The position numbers and the translations under genes were made by a program. The notes beneath the pieces are model-generated. The model was given only the letters and a program-made list of their open reading frames with translations. It searched no databases and was not told the origin of the DNA. A stretch of 64,000 nucleotides of DNA from Polychytrium aggregatum (Eukaryota; Chytridiomycota; Chytridiomycetes; Polychytriales): NCBI RefSeq assembly GCF_025602895.1, contig NW_026516215.1, positions 434,001-498,000 of the forward strand, in the 5' to 3' direction. The number at the start of each line of letters is the position of its first letter. The first letter of the stretch is position 1. Positions 22,258-34,600 of the stretch are shown here, in pieces.

Positions 22258-25200
22258 TTAGGCTCGAGCGGTGCCCTTGGACCAAAGCTTGTCGCTGATG
22301 GACTGAACAAGGATATTGAGCTTGACAATGCCCAACTGGATCTTCTTATTATCCCGCACGGCGACGGGCCCGGCGACCTGCTCGATCTCTGGCTTGGCAA
22401 TGTCCAGCATCCAGTTCTTGTACTCGAACAGTCGGTAGATTGGATAGCGGATGTACCAGCCGACATCGGCACGCACACGCATCAGCTCGAGCGTCATCGG
22501 GTCGGCCGACTCGTCGTTGGGGGCATAGTAGTCCTGGCTCTCGGCGTGGGACTGGATGTGCTGCGACTCGAGCGACGTTGAAACCGGCGAGACGAACTCT
22601 TGGTGGACAAATTGCGGGGCGTACGCAAGATCCTGCAGGAAGCGGGCCATCTCGTCTTCGTCGGGTGTGCTGGCGCCTGCTGGCGCTGGCGCAGCAAGGA
22701 TGCTCCGTAAGAGATCGACCAGAGCCTGCGATAGCACGGCATATTTGATGTACAGCTTTTGGATCGCCGTGGCAAACTTGAGGACCGTTGCGCCAATCTT
22801 GACGACTCCGACGCTTTCAGGATTGCCCGGTGCACCAGAGTCGAGTGCGGAGCCGGCGCGGGCACACTCGAGACTGATCTCGGCAGCAAACTTGGTGTGA
22901 GTGGTGTCGATTTCTTTGAGCAGGGCAATGAATCTGGAGAGCTCCTCGGTTTCTCCTTCCAGAGGATCGGCGACATGTTGGCGGCGTCGAGCAAGATCAT
23001 CAAGAAAGGCGGTGATGACGTGCAAATTGTGGACGTAGTTGTTCTGGCAGAGTTTGGCGTGGTGGAGCGGAACGGGAGGGGAGGAACGGTGTGTTAGCCC
23101 AAGTGTCCAAGCCAGCGGCGATGCCGATGCCGATGCCGATGCCGATGCCGATGCCGATGCCGATGCCGATGCCGATGCCGATGCCGATGCCGATGCCGAT
23201 GCCGATGCCGATGCCGATCACACAGGCGAGAGTCGTGCTCGCAGGCTGTCCCTACGCCACCATCAAGAGACTGCGACGTAGCTACAAAAAAACCTCACCT
23301 CCTCGGATACCAGAGTTGCGATCGCATTGTTACGCCGTTTGCGGTAGTTGAGGAGCCGATTCAAACTTGGAACGCGTGGGCGGTCGTGATCGGCCAGCTC
23401 ACCGCGGGCCTCCAACGAAAACGACGCGGTCGTGGCCGGAGAGGTCGATTCATAGGCAGAGAGGCCGCCAGGGCTTACCAGACCCGAGTCACTTGGAGTC
23501 AGCTGGGGAGTCAGCTGGGGGTTGGCGTGGGAAGCCTGGGATCTTGGGATGGGCACGGGAGCGCTGACATTCCCGGTCGAGGGCTTGGCCTCGCCCGAAG
23601 TGTGGTCCGCTGCTACTGTGGTGGGCGGCTCGGCATCGATGGACGGCACAGGCTGCAGATCCGGAAAGTCAGCCGTATAGGAGCCCGTGCGTGACCGGAT
23701 CGACTGGCTGTCGGAACCAGCCATGAACGAATGGACCGAGCCCACGGTGGCGGTCCGGGCAATCGATGGCGAGGTCGATATCATGCTGACGGGGCGCTCG
23801 CCCATGGGGGGAGGCGGAGGGGCCGCAAGGGTCTTCTGTGCCTTGGAAGCGATGCGCAGCTTGTTTTCGGAGCCGGTGGACGAGCCCAGTGAGCTGACGG
23901 TCTGCATAGACATGTTTGAGACGCTGTTTGCCCGGCGAGAGCTCGAGATGGGCGGATGCGCCGTGTCGGAACCGATCTGATATGCAGTCGCCTGAGGGCC
24001 GGGCTGTGAGGAGGCTTGTGGGCCCGGTTGCAAGGGCGGTTGCGGCGCAGACTGCGGCTTGGGCTCGTCGCTGTCCTTGAGATTCATGGCGGGCCCGTTC
24101 CACCCCTTCTTACGAGCCTGTCGCTCAAGCGCACAGATGGTTCTCAAGACCGTCAGGGCGGACTTGCGGAAGGGGTCCTCGTTGCGAGGCATCAGCAGAT
24201 CCTCGACGGTGAACAGGATCGAGGTTTTCAGGCCAATGGTCTTGCAGAACTCCAGAAAGAACACGATCTTGTGGATGGTATACTCGTTGCCTGTTCCCAG
24301 CAGCTGGCATTGTATCTTTGGGAACATGGCGCAGACCAGATGGCAGAGCACGTTGCCGGTCGATATGATCGTAAGAAGGTCGACGTCGGTTGGGTATTCG
24401 TCGTCGAGAACAGTTCCGATCCTTGCATAAAAGGCGACAGAGGAATGTACGGCTGCGCGTCAGACTTGGAAGGAATCCGCCATGACTGCGCCAACATCTG
24501 TCCGAGCCGGTCTGTGCAGAAACTCACCAGGCGATCACTTTGGGAGCATACTCGTTGTACATGACGACCGAAGGGATAGCTCCTGTGTGGCGGCGGCATC
24601 ATATTAGGATGTACATACATGGCCAAGCAGCGCTAGGACGGCGGCACTGGTCCGTGCCGGTACAGAACGCACACAGTGCGGACCCGTTGAGGGGCTCCAA
24701 GACTATTCGACCGTGACTCGGCAGCCGAACAGAGTGAAGGACGAGCTACTGACGACACTCCAACAGGCGGTGGAGGGGGGGGGTGATCTTACCGGTCCTA
24801 GAGAGTGAATCGCTGCCGAGAGCCATTGCAGGCTAAAGAAGGACCAGGGAAGAAGCCGGTATGAGTTAGACAGCCTCGACATGGCAGATGCGCAGGAATC
24901 GTATGCGAACCTTGGGAGTGTTGTCATTGAGGAACCCAAGGTTGGAGGCCAGGAGGAAAGACTCTTCAGAATTGAGAGCGTCCATGAATTCCCGCTGTGC
25001 AGAGTTGTCGTCCTAGGTGAGCGAGCCAGTGGACATGCAATGTGCCCCAAAGAGAATGCACCGCACAGGTGTATTAGTGAGGATGCAGGAGATTGCATGG
25101 GGATGCATGTGTGGTTTGGGGGACAGAGAAGCAGAGTGCACTCACCGGATCGGCCCGTGTGGAGGTGGCATAGAGCGAGGAGATGGCCTGGAGATGCTTT

Positions 25201-26442
25201 CGCAGCCTCTCGACCTTGGTTTTGATACGGATGGCATCGCCGTCGGCGGTAATCGGGCCTCCCTGCAGATCCTCGTTGCGGGTGAGATCCAGCGAGGGTG
25301 CAAGCGAGGTGGCATGGATCCCTGAAACAGTGCGCGTTGGGGCAGTGGGGATGTACTCGGCCGGCGGTGAGACAGGCTCGGAGTGGACAGAGAAGATTCG
25401 GGGCTGATGGGTGCGCTGTGGCTCCACAATCTGCGGCGGGGTGAGATCTGGCGGGGGACTAGTGGACTACAGTGGTGGAGGAAATCGTGTCCGGTGCCCA
25501 GCACATTCAAGCCCGTGGAACCGCGGGTGAGACAGACCAGGTCAGTTCGGGGGGGGGCAAGTGGGATCCAGGTGGGTTTGGACCAGAGGAGGGACAGAGT
25601 GGTTGATGCCGATCGATCGCAAGGGGGGAAATAGCGATTGGCCGCCATGGAACGAGAGACGAAGTGGGTGGGTGGTGGTGGTGAAGGCGGGGCCGAGAGA
25701 GTGCGCCCGCCAGATTGAGGATGAAAACCAGAGTCAGTCGGGGATGAGTGGCAGACGAGTCGAGGCGAATTGGGGAAGCCGATTGTGGGAAGCCGATTGG
25801 GGGGGGGCGAGCAAGGTCGCAGAGTGAGCGAGTTGGGATCGTCAAGCAAGTACTGCTCACAGATGACTCGGTACATGGCAAGTTCATGTCGACATTGGCA
25901 GGAGCGAGTGTAGGGCGAGCCACTTTGGCTGGCTGGCTGGCTCGACATACCTGGTAGATTTCGTTGGTAGACTCGAGATAAGCCCGAACGAACTCGAGAG
26001 ACTGCCCGTCCATGAGCATCCGATGGATCGACAGGCGCAGACGGGCACCTCGCCATGTCTTTTGGATCTTGATGGCGGCCTCGTGCTGGGGCTTCATCCA
26101 GAGATAGCGCTCGATCGTCTGCATGCCCCAGCTCGAGATCCAAATGGTGCCGCCAAAGGCGTCCTTCTCGCTCAGACGGACGTGCCTGGAGCTGATGCCG
26201 AGCTGGGCGATGAAGTGGGAGCACATGGCAACCTTGCGCTCCATGGGATAGAGATGCGATGTGGGAGTGCCGAAGATGTACTTGTCGACAAAGTCGCCGA
26301 TGGGCAGGGCATGCTCGGGGATCGAGTTGCTCTCGGATGGGGAGCTTGGGCTGGGATACTGAGGCGACTGTGGACCAGGCACAGAGAGCCGGCCTGGTGC
26401 GGGTTGCTTCGAGGCCCTGCCTTTCTTCAGAAAGTTGAGCAT
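22258..26442 (-). CDS. Rho guanine nucleotide exchange factor with IQ, calponin-homology and DH domains
   Basis: Six exons in reverse: 26442-25951, 25430-25146, about 25010-24870, about 24590-24530, 24452-23302 and 23043-22258 (TAA). The N-terminus ([10 protein letters not shown]) is Ser/Pro-rich. It is followed by an IQ motif, [17 protein letters not shown] calponin-homology domain spans the exon from 24452 ([33 protein letters not shown]). A long Ser/Pro-rich linker leads to the DH domain, whose start LVSEE-NNYVHNL is formed by the last splice; it ends near [17 protein letters not shown] plus DH recalls Cdc24-type GEFs, but I see no PH or PB1 domain after DH. The role, activation of a Rho/Cdc42 GTPase, is inferred. 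The last intron contains a 100-base hexanucleotide array. Confidence 0.7.
23119..23219 (+). repeat. (GATGCC)n hexanucleotide array in RhoGEF intron
   Basis: About 17 perfect GATGCC units within the intron 23044-23301. The array is open in every frame, reading as Asp-Ala, Met-Pro or Gly-Ile dipeptides, none of which is coding. Confidence 0.95.
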
Positions 26443-27688
26443 GCTGGCAGCGACAGTGTGTTCAGGGCCGATAGGAAGGCGGGTGTCGGGGCTTGAGGAT
26501 GCAGCCCAAGGGCAGGCGGATGGAGCGTCGGGGCGAGCGAGAGCTGTTCAGAGAAGAGACACGAGGGTGTAATTCGACGGCGGGACGGGACAGCCAGAGA
26601 AGTAAAGGAAAGGAAAGGAAGAAAAAAAAAAAGGGACGAAGCTGGGAAAGAGTCGGCGACGAGAGGAAAGCCGTGGATGAGGACCAAGACCTGCCGAGCA
26701 GTCGAGCGGTCGAGCAGTCGAGCGGGGAAGACAAGAAGGACCAGGAGACCGGGGCTTTGTTTGCGACTCGGGGAGGAGCCCAAGGACAGGGCAGACTGGA
26801 GAAGGGATCGCCAGAGAGCAGCGACGGGCAGGGCGAGGGCAACGAAGGCAGCGAGCGCAAGGGAAGACAGGTGCAAAGGAAGCAAGCGAGCAAGCGAGCA
26901 ACCGACCAGGCCGGGCAGCAGGAGCGGCAGCGACCGAGGGCACGGCCAAGGCCGACAATGCATCGCAAGAAGAAACACCAGCAGCAGGAGCTCTCGAGCA
27001 CTGGCGCACAAGCGCGGCCATGCGTTTGAAGCACCGGCGCGCGCCACTGCTCGTGGCAAGAAGAAAGCAAAGGCGCTGGGGGCTGGGCGTTGGTCCGGAA
27101 GTGACAATCGGAAGTGACAGTGCATACGGCAGGTGGAATGATAAACATCTGCGGTTGGCGGGATGGTGTGTGTGGTTTGCAACGAAACAAATAACATCGA
27201 CTGCGGTCCAGCAGCGAGAGAAGGGTGCGATTGGGCAATCCGTCGTCGCTCAAAGTTGTGGGAACAACCGTGTTGACAAGTGGTGCTAACAAGTGGTGCT
27301 GACAATCGGTGCTGATAAGCAAGGACATGAGAGCGACGACGAGCACGGACGGAAAGCTGATTCGACCCACTCCATCCCACTCCTGCGAGCTCTATCCCAC
27401 TCTCGCGAACTCTATCGTGTTGTGCTGAATTACATCGCACACGCCCCCCTCCAACCCAGTCCCACGCGCTTCCATCCGCCGGCCGCCGCTCCTTTTCCTT
27501 GGCTGCAACAAGGCTGCCCGCGGCTTGTCTCTCCCCGCCTTGGCTGCTCGGCTCCTGGGCCCAGTTCGCCAGCGTGTCCGCCTGGCCCTTTGCTGCGCGG
27601 CTTGCTGAGCGGCCTGCGTTCTGCCGTTCACGCGTCTGTCCTGTGCTGCATCCCTCGCCCAACGTTGGGCGCCACCACGCAGGCCGAA

Positions 27689-27721
<33 letters not shown>

Positions 27722-28146
27722 ATCCCGCCTCCTGCATCTCGCTCCTGCGTCTCGCTCCTGCATCTCGCCCGCATCGTGCTTCTGTGTTCTTCGGCCTCAC
27801 GGGTCTGGCTGGCGGCTCTTGCCTCGGCCAGCTGCGCAGCACTCTCGCCACAGCGCGTTTGTCACACTGCGGTGCGACACCCCAGTGTCCCTTTGTCTCC
27901 GGATCGAGTGTGCGATCCCGCCGGATCCAGCCAGCTCGGCTGCTCAGCCACCCCGCGCCACACGGCTTCTCCGCCAGACTCGATCCGCACTCGATCCACT
28001 CCCGATCCGCACTCGATCCACTCCCCACATAAAGCCTGCCCGAATTCCGCGAGATCTTGCCAACAACACACCGCCGTTTCGTCGAGCCGGCTCTCCCTCC
28101 ACTCTCCCGAAATCTCCGTTCACACCACGCCGTTGCCGCCGTCGCC
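26443..28146. other. 1.7-kb divergent spacer between RhoGEF and CWC22
   Basis: Holds both promoters. It contains a purine-rich tract (about 26590-26640, with a run of A), a (CTG)10 microsatellite, and repeated GATCC(A/G)CTC units at about 27980-28025. Long open frames on both strands are composition artefacts of the GC-rich sequence; none shows a domain. Confidence 0.5.
27691..27720 (+). repeat. (CTG)10 microsatellite
   Basis: Ten perfect CTG units about 430 bases upstream of the CWC22 start codon. Confidence 0.95.
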
Positions 28147-30846
28147 ATGGCCACAGCGTCTGCAGTGCCCTCAGGTAGCGTCCTTGCTCTCTCGTCGCTC
28201 CCGCTCTATCCCTGCGATCGCCTCGACACCCCTGCACCGCCTCGTCTGGATCGATTGCTCGATGTGGTCGCTAATGCGCTCAGGTCCTCCAACCGCGCGA
28301 TCGCTGCAGGCTCGAGCCTCCTCGGCCGAGCGGGTGGTGCCTACATCCCGCCGGCCAAGCTCCGCGCCATGCAGGCCGCCATCACCGACAAGTCAAGCGC
28401 AGAGTACCAGAGGATGAGCTGGGAGGCCCTGAAGAAGAGCATCAACGGCCTGATCAACAAAGTCAACACCTCCAACATCAAAAACATCGTCCCGGAGCTG
28501 TTCTCGGAAAACCTGATTCGCGGACGTGGCCTGCTGTGTCGGAGCATCATGAAGGCCCAGTCCGTGTCGCTCCCCTACACCCCTGTTCTAGCTGCCCTCA
28601 TCGCCGTCATCAACACCAAGCTCCCCCAGATCGGCGAGCTTCTCCTCGTGCGGCTGATAGCCCAGTTCCGCAGGGCTTACAAGCGCAACGACAAGACTAT
28701 CTGCATCGCCAGCACAAAGTTCCTCGGTCACCTCGTCAACCAAAAGGTCGTCCAGGAAATCCTCGCCCTCCAGATCCTGATGCTGCTGCTCGAGCACCCC
28801 ACCGACGACTCGGTCGAGGTCGCCGTCGGCTTCATGAAGGAGGTCGGCGCCTTCCTCACCGAGGTCTCTCCGCGTGGCACCAATGCCGTCTTTGAGCGCT
28901 TCCGCGGCATCCTCCACGAGGGCCAGATCGACAAGCGAACCCAGTACATGGTCGAAGTGCTCTTCCAGATCCGAAAGGACAAGTTCAAGGATAATGCCGC
29001 TGTCGAGGAGGACCTCGACCTGGTCGATGAACAGGACCAGATCACACACTACAAGCTGCTCGACGACGAAGCCAGCATCGAAGATGGGCTCAATGTCTTC
29101 AAGTTCGACCCCAATTACCTCGAGAACGAGGCTAGATACCAGCAAATCAAGCGTGAGATCCTCGGCGACGATGACGAGGACGATGATGAAGATGAAGATG
29201 GCGACGATGAGAGCAGCGACGGCGACGAGAGCGACGACGCCGAAGCTGGTGACGAAAGGGCACCCTCGACCGAGCAGCTTCAGCAGCAAATGCAGATCCA
29301 CGACCAGACCAACACCAATCTCATCAATCTCCGTCGCGCCATCTACCTCACAATCATGTCCAGCTTGAACTTTGAAGAATGTGCCCACAAGATCCTCAAG
29401 CTGAAGATCCAGCCTGGCCAGGAGTCCGAGGTCTGCGACATGATCATCGAGTGCTGCTCCCAGGAGCGCACCTACATCAGCTTTTATGGTCTTTTGGGCG
29501 AGCGTTTCGCCAAGATCGACAGAGTCTGGGCCGACAATTTTGCCCAGTGCTTCGAACGCACCTATCAAACCATCCACCGCTACGAGACCAACCGTCTGCG
29601 CAACATTTCAAAGTACTTTGCCCACCTTCTGGCCTCCGATGCCCTCACCTGGGAGGTCTTTGCGCTGATCCGCATCACCGAGCAAGACACCACCTCGAGC
29701 TCCCGTATCTTTATCAAGATCCTGCTGCAGGAACTCAACGAATCGATGGGCCTGCCGAAGCTGAAGCAGCGCCTCGAGGACCCGTATATGGTCATTACCG
29801 TCAACTCCGAGCACGGCTCCGTCACCCGCGGTGCCTTTGACGGCCTCTTCCCCAAGGACAATCCGCGAAATACGCGCTTTGCCATCAACTACTTCACTAG
29901 CATCAACCTCGGCGGTCTGACCGAAGACCTGCGTGAGCACCTCAAAAACGCACCAAAGCTGATCATGGCTCAGCAGCAGCAAGTCGAGAGTTCCGACTCG
30001 TCGTCTTCGGATTCAGACTCGGATTCAGGCTCAGACTCGGATTCAGGCTCGGACTCGGATTCAGGCTCGGACTCGGAATCAGACTCGGAATCGGAATCGG
30101 GCTCAGATTCATCCAGCTCCAGTGCGTCCTCTCGAAACGATCGCCGCAGCCGTCCCAAGTCTGCTCCAAGAAAACAGCGATCACCCAGCCCACCGCCGCG
30201 CGAGAGTGCTCGTCGCCGCAGCCCCGATGCTGCCCCCGCTCCGAGAGCCCCGGAGCGAGTCCCGGAGCGTGCCGCACGATCCCCACGCAGCGACCGTAGC
30301 CCGGCTGCCCGCTCAGGCGGACCTCGTGGCGATCGACGACCTCCTGTGCGCGACTTGGATCGACCAAGCGACCGGAGAGGCTCGCCACGACGATTCCAAA
30401 ACCGCTCACCTCCAGTGCGCCGAGGCTCGCCCGCGCGGGACCCTGCTCGGAGGCGCTACGATAGCCCTCCTCGCCGGCAGCGCCGTGACTCGCGCTCGCC
30501 CGATTCGCGTCGCCGTCGCCGATCTCCCGGCGGCGATTCAAACGATGACCGGCAGCTGCGCAAGAGGCCACGAGAAGACGAACACCGGTCCCGCAGCCGC
30601 TCTCGGGACGAGCGTGGTCCCCAAAGGCGACCTCGATACCGCTCGCTCTCCCGGTCGAGCTCTGCCTCTGCTTCTGGATCTGGCTCTGGATCGTCCGGCT
30701 CGGGTTCCCGTTCGCGCTCCAGATCAAGCTCGGGCGGCTCTTCTCGCTCGCGGTCCCAGGACCGAAGCCGCCCGGGTAATCGCCGCCCACGCAGTCCGTC
30801 TGGCTCTCCGAGACGACGAAGACGCAGCTACTCCCGCTCGCCCTGA
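28147..30846 (+). CDS. CWC22: Pre-mRNA-splicing factor CWC22
   Basis: Essentially intronless frame of 899 residues from the ATG at 28147. After a variable start comes [11 protein letters not shown] and [20 protein letters not shown], the family signature. The MIF4G domain spans about residues 80-300 ([33 protein letters not shown]). An acidic linker follows (about 337-370), then the MA3 domain (about 394-510, [21 protein letters not shown]). A Ser/Asp repeat (about 616-655) and an RS-rich tail (660-899) complete it. CWC22 binds eIF4A3 to load the exon-junction complex and is needed for spliceosome activation in the nucleus. A short intron near codon 10-40 is possible, because residues before GGAYIPP are unlike the family. 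Confidence 0.95.
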   Translation: MATASAVPSGSVLALSSLPLYPCDRLDTPAPPRLDRLLDVVANALRSSNRAIAAGSSLLGRAGGAYIPPAKLRAMQAAITDKSSAEYQRMSWEALKKSINGLINKVNTSNIKNIVPELFSENLIRGRGLLCRSIMKAQSVSLPYTPVLAALIAVINTKLPQIGELLLVRLIAQFRRAYKRNDKTICIASTKFLGHLVNQKVVQEILALQILMLLLEHPTDDSVEVAVGFMKEVGAFLTEVSPRGTNAVFERFRGILHEGQIDKRTQYMVEVLFQIRKDKFKDNAAVEEDLDLVDEQDQITHYKLLDDEASIEDGLNVFKFDPNYLENEARYQQIKREILGDDDEDDDEDEDGDDESSDGDESDDAEAGDERAPSTEQLQQQMQIHDQTNTNLINLRRAIYLTIMSSLNFEECAHKILKLKIQPGQESEVCDMIIECCSQERTYISFYGLLGERFAKIDRVWADNFAQCFERTYQTIHRYETNRLRNISKYFAHLLASDALTWEVFALIRITEQDTTSSSRIFIKILLQELNESMGLPKLKQRLEDPYMVITVNSEHGSVTRGAFDGLFPKDNPRNTRFAINYFTSINLGGLTEDLREHLKNAPKLIMAQQQQVESSDSSSSDSDSDSGSDSDSGSDSDSGSDSESDSESESGSDSSSSSASSRNDRRSRPKSAPRKQRSPSPPPRESARRRSPDAAPAPRAPERVPERAARSPRSDRSPAARSGGPRGDRRPPVRDLDRPSDRRGSPRRFQNRSPPVRRGSPARDPARRRYDSPPRRQRRDSRSPDSRRRRRSPGGDSNDDRQLRKRPREDEHRSRSRSRDERGPQRRPRYRSLSRSSSASASGSGSGSSGSGSRSRSRSSSGGSSRSRSQDRSRPGNRRPRSPSGSPRRRRRSYSRSP

Positions 30847-31118
30847 GTCGCTAGTATGCATCCCTCTTGCACCCTTTCGCCACTGGGGCTGTGTACCTCC
30901 AGCACTGTGCCTCTGAGCGATTCACATGCCCTTGCGGCTGACTCGCACTCCCTCCCCCCTCCTCCTTCGAAGAAAATACACCTGCAGTGGACAGGCAGTG
31001 GCTTGCAATGATCATGTCTCACCTTGGCCCGTCTCACTGAGATGATCAAGCACCTGGCGCCGTTGCCCAGTTGACTATTTGACTGGCTCACAGACCCGGC
31101 TGGTGGTCAGAGGCCTGT
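30847..31118. terminator. CWC22 3' flank
   Basis: Non-coding stretch past the CWC22 stop. An AATAAA-like AAAATACA lies at 30974-30981. No clear hairpin. Confidence 0.3.
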
Positions 31119-31337
31119 GTGGCTGCACCTTTCCCAAAGCCAAGCGGGACACCTTGTTTTGAGTCAGGGCTGCCGTTTTATTCTGGATCTGAATACACTC
31201 GTCACGACCAAACGGTGGGCTCACAGCGCCTGGAGGCCAAGCGGCTCGAGCAGCCCGAGTATCTTGACATCGAGAAACCATGGAGTGTCGCCCAGAGGAC
31301 CGATTGCATCCACCATTTTGTTCACAATCGTGAGTGA
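31119..31337 (+). mobile_element. Relic of a Fanzor-like element (zinc finger/RuvC-III side), copy R5
   Basis: The forward frame reads KRLEQPEYLDIEKPWSV followed by DCIHH, aligning with KRLESPEHLDIDSPWSC of the Fanzor gene and with CITQTH in its shifted frame. The zinc-finger cysteines are lost (VGSQR where Fanzor has VCSHC). A stop follows HNRE, before any NAS motif. This is the only relic on the forward strand. It shows the undamaged spacing between PWS and the second Cys (18 bases). Confidence 0.8.
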
Positions 31338-31379
31338 GATATTCGATAGCAAAGAGCACAGCACAACACAGCACAGGAT

Positions 31380-31410
31380 GGAGGAGGAGGAGGAGGAGGA
31401 GGAGGAGGAA
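31380..31410 (+). repeat. (GAG)n microsatellite
   Basis: About ten GAG units between the R5 relic and the 3' end of the Rom2-like gene. Confidence 0.85.
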
Positions 31411-31669
31411 GAAAGTGACGTACAGGGCAAGAAGGGCCTTGGGGGAATGAGCAAACAGAGGCGGGAGCAGCAAGTCCGCCGCAGGAGCGGCAAGGTACAA
31501 AGATGAAGCGGTGCGGGCAAGCGATGGCAGACAGACAGGCGGCGGCTCGCTCTTGGCGCAGCGGCCAGGGCACAGATGGAGAGTCGAATATGGAGCAGCA
31601 GTGCGGCTTGACAGGGACGGTGGTATGGAAGCAGATACAGCAAATGGCTGTTGTTCGCGCCCAGCGCTC

Positions 31670-34600
31670 TCACGACTTGATCTGCAAGTCCTGGCTGGGG
31701 CTGTGGCTGTCGGAGGACCGCGGACGAACACGAAATATGGACTGAGAATCAAAGGCCGTGTCGGAGACGCCGTGGATGAGCGAGGAGTCGATGTTGAGAG
31801 GCCGGAGGTTGGTGACGGGTATCACTTGGCTGAGTATCCCTGTGTCCACATGGCGCACCTCGATAAAGGTGGGATCGAAAGCAAGGACGTATGGTGGGAC
31901 ATATGCTGTTCGAGGAAGGCAGATTCGGGGGTGGAGAGTGGGTGGGCAGAAAGCGACGACAGCGGACAACCGAGACGATGAGTACGGGGCATATCCAGCA
32001 AGCCGACAGGAACATCCACGATCCGACCAGATGGAGGCAAACGAGCTTACCGAATGCCGTGGGGGCTCCCGACCAATTGATCAACAGCTCGGTATTGGTA
32101 TGCTTGCCGAGCTTGTTGACATAGAAGGCGAACTCTGTGCAAACCAACGCCAAGTCGAGAAAGTGGCGGCGAAGTGAGCGGGAGGCAACAATCCAACCAA
32201 GTGATCATGACGGGCTGTTGCCTTGGGGAGGGAGGGTTTCGCTGTGGCTCTCTCTGCCAAGGTACCACAGGATGCACTCCGCTCCGGCGGGTGAGGAACT
32301 CAGTATACCAGGATAGCAGAGTAAAAACTCTCCGTCACGGACGCGAAAAATGGCGATGGACTTGAGATTGTCTCGCTTGCGGAACTGGTTGAGCGACTCG
32401 TCTTGGGGATCCAGTAGCTCTGTCATGTTCCGGAACAGCGCCGAGCGAGCAATGGTCGAGGTACAGCAAGGTCAGAGTCCCACAAAGCAACAATTACCCA
32501 CCAACATGAACAGACAGACAGATCGACGGCCAGACAGATAGACAGACGCAGGGGCCCACCTTGGCTGCTCAGCGTCTCCAGGTCGACAACCTCGAACCCC
32601 TTTTGACTGCCAACGCACAGTTTGTTCTTCAAGAAATAGACAGTGCTTGATTCGGCAGGAATATAAAACTCCTGCAATGATCGAATGAGTTGCTGGCTAC
32701 ATATCACTGCGGGTCGCACATATTGCTGCGGATCGCACATATTGCTGTGGGTTGCACATATTGCTCTTGATCGAACGCAATATCCCAGGATCATATGCGC
32801 ACATGCATACACACCGCTGTGCCCGTCGCCGCTGGCGACACTCTCTACCTACCTTCAGGATTTTCATCGAATCTCCTCCGGACCGGAACAGCTTGGCGAA
32901 ACGATTGGCCTTCTTCCTTGTGTTGCCCTGGTCCACAGGCTCGAAAATCTTGATGGTCGACGACAGCGTGGTGGACCGGACCGTGCATATCACGGTCTTG
33001 CCCATAAATGCACCAAGCTTGAAGAAACTGACGGGGCTGGTGATCTTCTTGGACCGCTTCTGGGCGGCTTCCTGCTGTCCTTCGTTGAGGAGATCCAAGG
33101 GAAACGTCCACAGGGTCGAGGCTATGCCAGCAACAAAGAGTTCATGGCTCAGTGCTTTGCCCGACAGCGAGGGACGCTTCTCTTTACCGATTGACCACTG
33201 GCGCGACGGTATTTTGCCGATAACGACGCATGGACATCCGATCAACCGCCTCTGCAGCGTTCTCTGCCATGCCGCACAACTCACCAGCAAGGATCGCAAT
33301 TGTCTCGAAATCCTGGAGCACCTCGATCTGGGTGACTTTCTCGAGTTCCAGGACATGCTGAAACGCCGCCGTCCGGATATCAGTCGGAAAGTTGAGGCTA
33401 TTCTCCGGACCGAGCCATAGCCCGTTGTCGGTGCCGAGGATGAGTCGGCTTCCGATTGCCGCTGAGCAGTTGACCTTGGAGTGATTGGTTAGGTTGGTGT
33501 CGACAAGGGTAACGACCTCGAATATCCGTTGGCTGTCGACCAGAACCTTTGACTGCTTGTCGATTGCTTCCCGCCAGGCGCGCCGGTCTGCGTGGCTCGA
33601 GGCATACAGAGTATACGTGCCGCCAAACCGCCCCAGATGGATGACGGTGACGGGGAAGCCTTTCTCGGTGAGGCTCGAGGACGATTTGGGAGCTGTTGCG
33701 GTCGAGGACGTGCGAATGTCCTTGGAGGACTCTCTGCGGTCGAGGGTTACTTTGAGGAAGAGAGCTGACTGTCGATTGGCTTGTACCGTCCTGTCGGTGC
33801 CGAGCACCAGCAGTTCGAGAGGGATTGGCTGTGGGCCAGAGACGTAACCAAGCACGGGCGATCCGCAGCGCATACAGAGCGGATGAGAGGCGTTAGACGG
33901 AGTGCATCGAGTCGAAAGAGACAACCAGCACTACTGGGGTATCCAATACAAGGCAGATCATGGCAGGCGGTATGCTCGCCGTGCTGCCGTTGACTCTGCC
34001 CCAGCGACTTGCCTTCTTGAACACCTTGAACCCGGTTTTCTTGACCTTGGTCAAGAGTAGGCAGTGATCGAACAGAAATATGTGAAGCGACAGGTCCGTC
34101 GCCGCTTTCTTGAAGGTCATTGTGCCGTCTCGCACAAACAGTCTCGACGGATCCGTGAGTTGCAGATCCTGAGGTGGTGGGAGTGGGAGCCAAACCAAAG
34201 CCGCACGAATCGAGATGTGCCGGCAACGAGAGAAATAAAGGGGCGGTGAGTGGATCGCCATTTTCGACTTCAAACCCGCCAGTTTACTGGCAAGCATAAC
34301 AATGCCAGTGCGGCTACTGACTGCCGAGTGTAGCTGTATCGGCGCGCATGGGCCGCACAATGGCACCCACCTCATACTCCCCCGGCGGCCACAGAATCTT
34401 GTGATGCAGCCGCGCCAGCTTCAGAATGTTGTCGGCCTTGCCGGCTTCGGTGTTGATCCGCTGCAGGACGTCGCGAATAACCTTGATCGAGTTACTGATG
34501 AGCAATTGATCGGGATGCTCCTCCGATGTGTATTTGAGAACATTCTCGAGCAGCAGAGGGTATCGCCCCATCCGCGTCACGGGCCGTCCCAGGAAGCTTT

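Noticed and set aside
23091-23351. Frames of repeated Met-Pro, Asp-Ala or Gly-Ile dipeptides
   Set aside because: They are translations of the intronic GATGCC array, open in every frame; the surrounding DH-domain exons and splice sites explain the region.
27691-27720. CTG run as a CRISPR-like or functional array
   Set aside because: Simple trinucleotide repeat; no spacers. No CRISPR array, rRNA, or tRNA gene was recognised anywhere in the window.
26427-28154. 575-codon reverse frame upstream of the CH-DH RhoGEF
   Set aside because: Low-complexity Ser/Leu/Arg-rich product with no domain, overlapping a divergent promoter region; typical of GC-rich DNA.
28588-29577. 329-codon reverse frame opposite CWC22
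   Set aside because: Mirror of the strongly coding CWC22 frame; conserved MIF4G sequence is on the forward strand.
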